A DNA stretch of 8,381 nt from the NCBI GenBank assembly GCA_002432565.1, contig DJFP01000239.1:1-8381 (forward strand), given 5' to 3'. Numbering within the stretch: the stretch's first letter is position 1; each line of letters starts with the position of its first letter. Positions 1 to 5,587 of the stretch are shown here, one piece after another. This DNA comes from Flavobacteriales bacterium UBA5869 (lineage in GTDB: Bacteria; Bacteroidota; Bacteroidia; Flavobacteriales_D; Crocinitomicaceae). A program made the position numbers and the translations under genes. The notes under the pieces are model-generated. The model did not search any database, was not told the origin of the DNA, and worked only from the letters and a program-made list of their open reading frames with translations.

Positions 1-555
1 GTGCTTTGCGAAGCCTTGAAAGCAGATTACTGGAAACCGGTACAGGCTGGAGATCTGCATGCTTTGGACAGTGATTTTGTCAAATCGCATACATCCCAAA
101 CGACTGTCATTCCTGCCAATGTATTGCTGAACCATGCCATGTCTCCGCATGAAGCGGCGCGTTTGGACGGAATTGAACTCACGGAAGAGCATTTCGATCT
201 GCCGCGTTTTACCAAAACAACCATCATTGAAGGTGCCGGCGGAGTAATGGTTCCGCTGAACGACGAAGGATTGTGCTACATCGATCTGTTCCAGTTGTGG
301 GAGCTGCCGGTATACGTGGTGACCAGGCATTATCTGGGAAGCATCAATCATACTTTACTGACATTGAATGCGCTGATGATGCGGGAAATTCCCATTGCCG
401 GACTGATTGTAAACGGGGATAAAAACGAAGCTTCCGAGCGCATTTATCATTCGCACTTTCCGGACCTTTCCATTACTACTATTCCCGAAATCAACGAATT
501 TTCAAAAGAAAGCATACAACAAGCAGCCAAATTATGGATAGAACAACTTCCTTAG
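1..555 (+). CDS. bioD: Dethiobiotin synthetase, 5'-truncated by window edge
   Basis: BioD closes the ureido ring of biotin: it uses ATP and CO2 to turn 7,8-diaminopelargonate into dethiobiotin in the cytosol. The visible 184 codons match the family after its P-loop. YWKPVQAG (about residues 10-17) corresponds to the YKPVASG stretch of the E. coli enzyme, EGAGGVMVPL (about 77-86) to the conserved EGAGG nucleotide/substrate loop, and GSINHTLLT (about 113-121) to GCINHAMLT. The N-terminal GTxTxVGKT P-loop is absent because the gene begins before base 1; the family is usually a little over 200 residues, so only some 20-25 residues are missing. The GTG at base 1 is therefore read as an internal valine codon, not a start. 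The gene ends in TAG inside the first codons of bioA, which implies translational coupling. Confidence 0.93.
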   Translation: MLCEALKADYWKPVQAGDLHALDSDFVKSHTSQTTVIPANVLLNHAMSPHEAARLDGIELTEEHFDLPRFTKTTIIEGAGGVMVPLNDEGLCYIDLFQLWELPVYVVTRHYLGSINHTLLTLNALMMREIPIAGLIVNGDKNEASERIYHSHFPDLSITTIPEINEFSKESIQQAAKLWIEQLP

Positions 556-1814
556 AAAAAGACAAAAAACACGTTTGGCATCCATTTACTCAAATGCAGA
601 CGGCGAAAGAACCGCTGCACATCGTGAAAGCAGAAGCAGCAACCCTTATCGATTCGAACGGTAAAACATACATCGATGCCAATTCATCCTGGTGGGTGAA
701 TGTGCACGGACATGGTCATCCTTACCTGGGAGAAGCTCTGAACGAACAATTCTCACAGCTCGACCATGTGATTTTTGCAGGAGCAACACATCCGCAAGCC
801 ATTAAACTGGCAGAGCGTATCAGTTCTCTGCTCCCTGAAAAACTGGAAAAAGTCTTCTTCTCGGATGATGGTTCTACTGCGGTGGAAGTGGCGTTGAAAA
901 TGGCTTTTCAGTATTGGTTCAATAAGAACGAGACTAAAAAACGCGTCATTGCGATTGACGGTGCTTATCATGGTGATACGTTCGGAGCCATGTCGATTGG
1001 TCAGCGCGGAGCTTTCAATAAGCCCTTCGAACATTTGTTTTTTGATGTGGATTTCATTGATTTCCCCAAAGACGAAGCCAGAAGCCAATCCTTGATTCAA
1101 GCAGAACAAATCCTGAAATCAGGAGAAGTGGCTGCAGTAATTGTAGAACCATTGGTTCAGGGATCAGCGGGAATGCGCATGTATGACGCTGTCTGGCTGG
1201 ATGCGTTCGTAGCTTTGGCGAAAAAGTACAATGCCTTAGTAATCTTTGATGAAGTAATGACCGCCTGGGGAAGGACCGGGAAATTGTTTGCTCATAATTT
1301 CTGTGAACAGGAACCGGATATCATTTGTTTGTCGAAAGGATTGACGGGCGGAATTCTGCCATTAGGGCTTACCGTTGCAACGAATGAAATTTACAACGCA
1401 TTTCTTCATCCTGAAACTGCAAAAGCACTGCTTCACGGACATTCCTTTACGGGAAGTGCTTTGGCTTGTGCAGTAGCAAATGCCAGTTTGGATTTGTTCG
1501 AACAGCCGGAAACCTGGGATTCAATCGAATGGATTGAAGAACGCCACCGTTATTTCATTGAAGCACTGAAAACGCATCCGAAAGTAAAAGAGATCGGTTT
1601 ATGCGGTACGATTTTGCGTTTCGAAGTAGAAACAGGCGAGGGGAATAACTATTTTTCATCCATTCGCGATAAGGCTTATGATTTCTTCCTGGAACAAGGT
1701 TGTTTGATCCGTCCGTTGGGGAATATTTTGTATTTAAATCCGCCGTATTGTATTTCGGAAGAGGAGCTGGATAAGCTGCACGTGGTGTTGTTGAACTTCC
1801 TCGATAGCCTGTAA
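534..1814 (+). CDS. bioA: Adenosylmethionine-8-amino-7-oxononanoate aminotransferase (DAPA synthase)
   Basis: This PLP enzyme moves an amino group from S-adenosylmethionine to KAPA, making 7,8-diaminopelargonate, the substrate of the BioD encoded just upstream. The 426-residue product is full length and aligns along its whole length with E. coli BioA from memory: HVWHPFTQM (13-21) against HIWHPYTSM, SSWWVNVHG (51-59), DDGSTAVEVALKMA (111-124), GAYHGDTFGAMS (143-154), VEPLVQGSAGMRMY (204-217), IFDEV (237-241, with the PLP-binding Asp239), LSKGLTGG (266-273, with the Schiff-base lysine at 268), and IRPLGNILYLNPPY near the end. The ATG at 534 overlaps bioD by 22 bases, so the two genes form one operon. 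No terminator is evident after the TAA. GC content is clearly higher than in the downstream cassette. Confidence 0.97.
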   Translation: MDRTTSLEKDKKHVWHPFTQMQTAKEPLHIVKAEAATLIDSNGKTYIDANSSWWVNVHGHGHPYLGEALNEQFSQLDHVIFAGATHPQAIKLAERISSLLPEKLEKVFFSDDGSTAVEVALKMAFQYWFNKNETKKRVIAIDGAYHGDTFGAMSIGQRGAFNKPFEHLFFDVDFIDFPKDEARSQSLIQAEQILKSGEVAAVIVEPLVQGSAGMRMYDAVWLDAFVALAKKYNALVIFDEVMTAWGRTGKLFAHNFCEQEPDIICLSKGLTGGILPLGLTVATNEIYNAFLHPETAKALLHGHSFTGSALACAVANASLDLFEQPETWDSIEWIEERHRYFIEALKTHPKVKEIGLCGTILRFEVETGEGNNYFSSIRDKAYDFFLEQGCLIRPLGNILYLNPPYCISEEELDKLHVVLLNFLDSL

Positions 1815-1854
1815 ATAATCCTTTGCATCCTTCCACTCTTTGCAGTTATATTTT

Positions 1855-1906
1855 TCACCACTAAGAGCGCAGAGCGCAAAGGGTATGAAGAAAACTTTAT
1901 GTCCAC
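1855..1906. repeat. Degenerate low-complexity dispersed repeat scrap
   Basis: In the 203-base gap after bioA lies a purine-rich stretch with short internal echoes (CACCACTAAG, then AGCGCAGAGCGCAAAGGG, then GAAGAAAACTTTATGTCC). It resembles the 'accactaag..gcaaag..' intergenic repeats common in Bacteroidota genomes, which I recognise from memory. It marks the boundary between the GC-richer biotin operon and the AT-rich cassette. No ORF of substance lies here. Confidence 0.45.
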
Positions 1907-1978
1907 TACCTATATATTTCCCGTATAGCCAATCCAATCAATTTATGAATGTCTTCGAATATGTATAAATAGAATTTT

Positions 1979-1986
1979 TATATTTG
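1979..1986 (+). promoter_or_regulatory. Bacteroidota-type -7 promoter core for the four-gene cassette
   Basis: TATATTTG fits the TAnnTTTG -7 consensus of the Bacteroidota primary sigma factor. It ends 31 bases before the ATG at 2018, leaving room for a short leader. No perfect TTG sits 19 bases upstream; the nearest resemblance is TTCG at 1954-1957, so the -33 part is weak. It is the only convincing core between bioA and the cassette, and the three following genes have gaps of under 10 bases, so it probably drives all four. Confidence 0.55.
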
Positions 1987-2017
1987 ATGTCGAACCATTT
2001 ATTATTCACATCCTTAA

Positions 2018-2926
2018 ATGAAATACGATCTACTACATACTGAAATTTATGAAACCCCATGTCCCAATTGTAAAGCATTTTCATTTCCTATTACAGAGCA
2101 AAACCTACTAGGATATTTTTTTAAAGTTGAGATAAAATGTCCTAAATGTGATGCAAAACTTAATTGGTGGTCACTTCTTTTAAGACACTTTGAGTGGGAA
2201 GTACCTTCATATATGTATGCAATTGTTGGAGGATACACTACCAGTTTAAGGATTTTCATGAAGGTAGGTGAAGTTTTTACCTTAGATTTAGAAAAAATAG
2301 GGATACCAAAAGAGTCTAAAATTTTACAAATCAATTATACACCAAATGGACTAGGGTTGTTTCCTACAGAAATACATGGAAATACTCCTATTAGGCATAA
2401 TATCCCCAATGTAATTAATTTATATGGTAGGGCATTTAATCAATCTAAAGAAGAAAACGAAGAAGTGCCTGTCTCTGTGCAAATTAATTGGGCAAGAAAA
2501 ACTGTCGAAAATGAAATATGGGATAACTTAATTGATGCTGTAGAAGCCTTTACAGTGAAAAATTATAATGGATGTGTAATTCCTTCAAACGTTTCAGTTG
2601 AATCAGCGTTAAATAATTTAATGACTGAATACTTTTATAAATATGCGGCGAAAGATAGAGTTAGAGAATTTTTAAATAATGGAGCTACTTATAGCTATCA
2701 ATTGAATATTTTGTTATCAGTAGTTGCTGACAATTCTGGTTTTCCAAAACTGCCAGATGATATAAGAGGAAACTTAAACAAACTAAGAGATTTAAGAAAC
2801 TCATTAGCTCATAGCGGTAGAACGGAAAAACAAATAGATAAAAAAACTATTTCTGAACTAATATGCTCAGCTGCATTTGGATTGTCTTATCTTAATTTAC
2901 TTCAAAATCACCTGAGATCTAAATAA
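2018..2926 (+). CDS. Zinc-ribbon protein with C-terminal HEPN-like RNase motif, putative defence/toxin component
   Basis: I do not recognise a named family for this 302-residue protein. The N-terminus carries two CPxC knuckles (C15/C18 and C41/C44), a typical zinc-ribbon arrangement. A mixed, probably beta-rich middle follows (about 60-160). The C-terminal third (about 160-300) is helical and contains LRDLRNSLAHSG, with R260 and H265 forming the RxxxxH motif of HEPN domains. Many HEPN proteins in toxin-antitoxin, CRISPR-associated and abortive-infection systems are metal-independent RNases using this motif. The ATG at 2018 follows a promoter core and has no Shine-Dalgarno sequence, as is usual for this phylum. 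It is first of four close-packed AT-rich genes; the next ATG comes 6 bases after its TAA. The RNase role is inferred from the motif alone; a non-catalytic HEPN domain is possible. Confidence 0.72.
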   Translation: MKYDLLHTEIYETPCPNCKAFSFPITEQNLLGYFFKVEIKCPKCDAKLNWWSLLLRHFEWEVPSYMYAIVGGYTTSLRIFMKVGEVFTLDLEKIGIPKESKILQINYTPNGLGLFPTEIHGNTPIRHNIPNVINLYGRAFNQSKEENEEVPVSVQINWARKTVENEIWDNLIDAVEAFTVKNYNGCVIPSNVSVESALNNLMTEYFYKYAAKDRVREFLNNGATYSYQLNILLSVVADNSGFPKLPDDIRGNLNKLRDLRNSLAHSGRTEKQIDKKTISELICSAAFGLSYLNLLQNHLRSK

Positions 2927-2932
2927 ACATCG

Positions 2933-3637
2933 ATGAAAATTATTTATCACCCTAATTTAGCTAATCTAAAAGCATTAGAAGTTTGGTTAAATGAAGAATA
3001 TGAAAAATACAGTGAGGGCTTTTATTCTAACTGGAATATTATTGAAAAAGCATTCGCTGAAGATAGATTGATCATTTTTCAGATTGATCAAGACAGTATT
3101 GGATTTCTTGTTTGGAGTAGCTACAAAAAGTGTGTTGAAATCGATATTATATCAATTCATCCAGATTACAGAGGAAAAGGATACGGGAAGACTTTTTATG
3201 ATAAAGTGGAAGAATATTTTTGGTTGAAAGATTTTAGGGTTTTAGAGCTATTTTGTTCTCCAAGAGAATCTGAAGTATTTTGGAAAAAAATGAACTATAT
3301 AAAGTTCCCAGATAATGTGAGTTTTAGAACTGAACCAACATATTATAAACCCTTAATTAGAATTAATCCCACTACGGAGAAAACAATTACTAATAAGCTT
3401 GAACTATGGGATTTAGAACCATATGAGGTTGAAAAACAGTTGCCAAAATGGACCTGGGAAATCGGATCAGATAAGTTTCCAATATTACATCCATGTAAAC
3501 CTGATTGGACTTTACGTCTCACAATAAATGGGATCTTAATTAAAGAAGCTAAAGTAAAATACTTTGAAAAAGATAATGAAATTATAGTTGGATCTTTTTT
3601 GTTCATTGATCCTATAAACTCAATAAATCAGAAATAA
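2933..3637 (+). CDS. GNAT-family N-acetyltransferase with C-terminal extension
   Basis: The first ~140 residues form a GNAT fold that would transfer an acetyl group from acetyl-CoA to an amine; the acceptor is unknown. The beta strand VEIDIISIHP (68-77) leads into YRGKGYGK (79-86), the R-x-x-G-x-G acetyl-CoA pyrophosphate loop (motif A) with R80, G83 and G85. A later SPRESEVFWKKMNYIKF (109-125) resembles the typical last GNAT helix and strand ('A..fy.k.GF'). Residues 141-234 are an added domain of unknown function, predicted to be strand-rich and tryptophan-containing (WDLEPYEVEKQLPKWTWEI at 159-177). The gene starts 6 bases after the zinc-ribbon/HEPN gene and ends 7 bases before the membrane-protein ATG, so it belongs to the same transcript. 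The acetyltransferase call is firm; its role in the cassette is unknown. Confidence 0.85.
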   Translation: MKIIYHPNLANLKALEVWLNEEYEKYSEGFYSNWNIIEKAFAEDRLIIFQIDQDSIGFLVWSSYKKCVEIDIISIHPDYRGKGYGKTFYDKVEEYFWLKDFRVLELFCSPRESEVFWKKMNYIKFPDNVSFRTEPTYYKPLIRINPTTEKTITNKLELWDLEPYEVEKQLPKWTWEIGSDKFPILHPCKPDWTLRLTINGILIKEAKVKYFEKDNEIIVGSFLFIDPINSINQK

Positions 3638-3644
3638 ATTGATA

Positions 3645-4187
3645 ATGATTAAGAAAATTTGGAATAGTCCTGTTTGGAGTGGTGTAATAGTCGCGATAAT
3701 TGTGGGAATACCTACAGCGATTGCCAAATTGGTCAGTTTAATTAAAAATGAAACTTTTCAAAATTCGTGGGATTATTTGGTGTCTTTTAAATTTCCAATT
3801 ATCTATTTCGTTTTTATTTTAGTTTCCGTTCTATTACTTATTCGGATCATTCTGTGGATCCGAGAAAAATATTATTCTGATGAGTATCTTAGCTCATCAG
3901 AAAGATTATTGCAACGGAAATTTCATAAATTTCATGATAAAACGGATGATGTTACTTTAAAGTGGCGGGTTGCTTTTGATGAATTTGATGAACCATACGC
4001 CGATAATCTTAGATTTTTCTGTTGCAAACATGGTCCAACACCAATCAAATTTATTGATAACCGTTGCACTGTTGCGAATTGTCCAAATGCGCTAAAACAA
4101 ATTGATCCACTTTATTTGAAAAATATTGTTGATTCTGAATTAATTCATCGTTGGCAACTTATTCAAGAAGGTCGATTGAAAAAATAA
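3645..4187 (+). CDS. Two-helix membrane protein with cytosolic Cys/His cluster, partner of Abi-alpha-like gene
   Basis: A 180-residue protein with hydrophobic helices at about 10-33 and 50-71, followed by a soluble domain of about 105 residues, probably cytosolic because RIILWIREKYY places basic residues right after helix 2. The soluble part contains FFCCKHGPTPIKF (124-136) and then C141 and C146. This CC-x-H...C-x4-C set could bind zinc. It ends in the acidic/aromatic segment DSELIHRWQLIQEG. I chose the ATG at 3645, 7 bases after the upstream stop; an in-frame TTG at 3639 would add two residues. The Abi-alpha-like gene begins 8 bases after its TAA, which suggests co-translation and a joint role at the membrane. 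No named family is recognised. Confidence 0.75.
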   Translation: MIKKIWNSPVWSGVIVAIIVGIPTAIAKLVSLIKNETFQNSWDYLVSFKFPIIYFVFILVSVLLLIRIILWIREKYYSDEYLSSSERLLQRKFHKFHDKTDDVTLKWRVAFDEFDEPYADNLRFFCCKHGPTPIKFIDNRCTVANCPNALKQIDPLYLKNIVDSELIHRWQLIQEGRLKK

Positions 4188-4195
4188 CTCAGCTA

Positions 4196-4879
4196 ATGAA
4201 AATAGAAGGATCAGACATAACAGGAGCGGGTGAAATCGCAAAAGCTATTCCTGACAAAGCCTGGAACAAATTAGTCTCAACGTCGTGTGAAACTTTCGAA
4301 AAGATTATTGCTCCAATTACAGCTACTACCAGTGGAATAGGAAGATTAATTAAAGCTAAATTCGATCAGCTTTTGGATGAAGAAAAGGTTTTAGCAGCTG
4401 AAGTTTTTAAAGTTGCTGAAGATAAAGCTAAAGCTTCAAAGAAGATGAAGAAAAAGGATGTAAATCCACACGTGTTAATTACTGTCATTAATCAATCTAC
4501 GATTCCAACTGATAACAATATCCGGGAACTTTGGAGTAATTTATTAGCAAATGAAATCTCCGAAGGTGGAGTTCATCCTGAAATTGCAAATATTCTTACT
4601 AGAATAAATTCTGATGACGCTATTCGTTTGATTGAAATTACTGATAATACTAGTTTGGAGGAAAGACTTGAACAAAGCAGTGATTGGAGGATTTCTTTTG
4701 AATCATTCAAACAGGCATTCGGCTATGTAGCTAGGGGTGAAGTTTATGTTCCAATTGAAGATACGTTTAGCGAAAAGTTATTAGAAAGTCTGAATTTGAT
4801 CAAAAAGAGGGGTGTTTGGATTCTAACTCCCATTGGAAAAGAATTTATAAAGTCAGTTAGCAATCCATCGGAAAGCTAA
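4196..4879 (+). CDS. Abi-alpha (DUF4393)-like putative abortive-infection protein
   Basis: A 227-residue protein with the layout I associate with the Abi-alpha/DUF4393 family. A short acidic and helical N-terminus (VSTSCETFEKIIAPITATTS, about 27-46) is followed by a charged helix; then NIRELWSNLLANEIS (108-122) and VHPEIANILTRINSDDAIRLIEI (126-148), which resemble the family's 'LREMFANLLA...HPSFVEIIKQLSPDEA' core; and a winged-helix-like end, LNLIKKRGVWILTPIGKEFI (199-218), resembling 'L..LGLI...y.LT.lG..f'. The family name implies abortive phage infection, but the mechanism is not established as far as I know. I prefer the ATG at 4196; the frame is open back to a TTG at 4151 inside the membrane-protein gene, which would add 15 residues. 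The family call is made from memory of motifs, so moderate. Confidence 0.68.
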   Translation: MKIEGSDITGAGEIAKAIPDKAWNKLVSTSCETFEKIIAPITATTSGIGRLIKAKFDQLLDEEKVLAAEVFKVAEDKAKASKKMKKKDVNPHVLITVINQSTIPTDNNIRELWSNLLANEISEGGVHPEIANILTRINSDDAIRLIEITDNTSLEERLEQSSDWRISFESFKQAFGYVARGEVYVPIEDTFSEKLLESLNLIKKRGVWILTPIGKEFIKSVSNPSES

Positions 4880-4892
4880 TAACAATTAATGA

Positions 4893-4940
4893 TTACTTCC
4901 CAACCTCCTTCAACAGCTTATTCATCTCCCGGATCGTTAC
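4893..4940 (-). pseudogene. Possible 3' remnant of a minus-strand gene
   Basis: Read on the minus strand, 15 codons spell VTIREMNKLLKEVGK followed by TAA. This looks like an ordinary amphipathic, lysine-rich protein C-terminus, not random translation. Upstream it runs directly into the palindromic element that starts at 4941, where the frame continues into repeat-encoded residues. This suggests that the rest of a gene was lost or displaced when the element or cassette arrived. The segment is too short to assign to a family, and chance is a real alternative. Confidence 0.25.
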
Positions 4941-4968
4941 CTTACTTTTTGCTGGTCCAAAAAGTAAC
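4941..4968. repeat. Left terminal hairpin of the composite element
   Basis: TTACTTTTTG (4942-4951) and CAAAAAGTAA (4958-4967) are perfect 10-base arms around the loop CTGGTC. It lies 61 bases after the stop of the Abi-alpha-like gene and could slow or end transcription, but no T-tract follows on the plus strand, so it is not a canonical rho-independent terminator. Confidence 0.7.
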
Positions 4969-5310
4969 AAAAAGGACCCTTTACCCGCTTGCCGTTCAAA
5001 CGGACTTCCGTTTCGGACCGATTAGCGGAAAGGAGGGATCAGGATCCCAAATGACAAGCACTTTCCGAAATCGGTTGCCGAAAAGGAAGTCCTTAGTCTT
5101 CGATCGATCAATGAATCATTGAAAAACGATTTTATTTCTAATGAAGATTTGAGAATCCGCAATCGGGAGGGAGCACTTCGCTTAAGCAATTTGTGAAATT
5201 CGCACAGGTGTTCCTTCCGAAGGAAACCTAAACCGTATGCGGTGTAAGCCGCCTGGAATTTTGTTAGATTGGCCCTTACGCTGAAAGTGCCTGAAAACAA
5301 CTGAATGGAG

Positions 5311-5378
5311 CGAAAAAAAGCATTCTTTGTTTGAAGTCCGTCCTGCCTTAGCAGGCGGACAAGTTTCGAATGCTTTCG
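5311..5378. repeat. Long two-stage hairpin inside the composite element
   Basis: The outer arms are AAAGCATTC (5317-5325) and GAATGCTTT (5368-5376), extendable by CG pairs if four extra A bases are bulged. The inner arms are GTCCG-T-CCTGC (5336-5346, one bulged T) and GCAGGCGGAC (5351-5360) around the loop CTTA. An asymmetric internal loop (10 and 7 bases) separates the two stages. The shape resembles a structured RNA or a cruciform site; I do not recognise a named RNA family. Confidence 0.6.
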
Positions 5379-5429
5379 TGTAAAGACCCGTAGTTTGCAG
5401 ATTCTTTAGTACAGGCCTAGACCTTTTTG

Positions 5430-5460
5430 CTTACTTTTTGGGGCAATGCCAAAAAGTAAG
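5430..5460. repeat. Right terminal hairpin of the composite element
   Basis: CTTACTTTTTG (5430-5440) and CAAAAAGTAAG (5450-5460) are perfect 11-base arms around a 9-base centre, GGGCAATGC. Together with the CCTTTTTG just inside it (5422-5429), it mirrors the left terminus in inverted orientation, which is why the whole interval is read as one element. Confidence 0.7.
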
Positions 5461-5500
5461 ATTGATCTAAGAAGTGGGATTGTGCTGTTTGCTAGTCAAT

Positions 5501-5577
5501 CGCCCTTTGAAGGGAGATAAAGGGGGATGGCTAAGGATCGTAAGCCGCCACCCTCCTTAGTCCTCCCTCAAGGGAGG
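5501..5577. repeat. Inverted pair of a second intergenic repeat downstream of the FUSC gene
   Basis: Copy A (5501-5529), read in reverse complement, begins CATCCCCCTTTATCTCCC; copy B (5549-5577) begins CACCCTCCTTAGTCCTCCC. The two 29-base units are clearly related and face each other across a 19-base spacer. Each ends in its own small palindrome: CCCTT/AAGGG at 5503-5514, and CCTCCCT/AGGGAGG at 5562-5577. The pair could fold into one large hairpin. It starts 10 bases beyond the TGA of the minus-strand FUSC gene and may act as its transcription end, though there is no T-tract. Similar C-rich units are common between Bacteroidota genes (from memory). Confidence 0.6.
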
Positions 5578-5587
5578 AAACGTAAGA

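Larger units (their letters stand above)
4941..5460. repeat. Composite palindromic intergenic element with hairpin inverted termini
   Basis: About 520 bases bounded by matching inverted ends, each of which is itself a hairpin. The left end reads CTTACTTTTTG, a loop, CAAAAAGTAA, then CAAAAAGG. The right end, reverse-complemented, reads CTTACTTTTTG, a loop, CAAAAAGTAAG, then CAAAAAGG. The interior is packed with short palindromes: AAACGGA/TCCGTTT at 4998-5013, GGGATC/GATCCC at 5035-5048, TTCCTTC/GAAGGAA at 5211-5225, GCGG/CCGC at 5239-5252 and a large hairpin at 5311-5378. No transposase or credible ORF lies inside and no target-site duplication is visible. From memory, TTACTTTTTG..CAAAAAGTAA palindromes are frequent in Bacteroidota intergenic DNA, so this is probably one copy of a dispersed family, MITE-like or RNA-encoding. 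Confidence 0.6.

Noticed and set aside
1..3. GTG as a start codon for bioD
   Set aside because: The P-loop that every BioD needs is missing upstream, so the codon is internal and the gene is cut by the window edge.
753..1109. Minus-strand open frame of 118 codons
   Set aside because: It is antisense to bioA, which is conserved along its full length.
2933..3637. GNAT gene as a classical TacT/AtaT-type toxin
   Set aside because: There is no adjacent ribbon-helix-helix antitoxin gene, and the protein is longer than those toxins because of its C-terminal extension.
4941..4978. Left hairpin as a rho-independent terminator for the cassette
   Set aside because: The stem is AT-rich and is followed by A and G bases, not a T-tract, on the plus strand.
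4889..5122. Plus-strand open frame of 77 codons after the Abi-alpha-like gene
   Set aside because: It runs through the terminal hairpin and internal palindromes of the repeat element, has no domain-like composition, and is best explained as chance translation of repeat DNA.
5022..5300. Minus-strand open frame of 92 codons inside the composite element
   Set aside because: It lies wholly within palindromic repeat DNA, has no start context or recognisable domain, and such frames are often spuriously annotated in dispersed repeats.
4941..5580. CRISPR array
   Set aside because: The repeats are inverted and unevenly spaced, with no direct repeat-spacer periodicity and no cas genes nearby.
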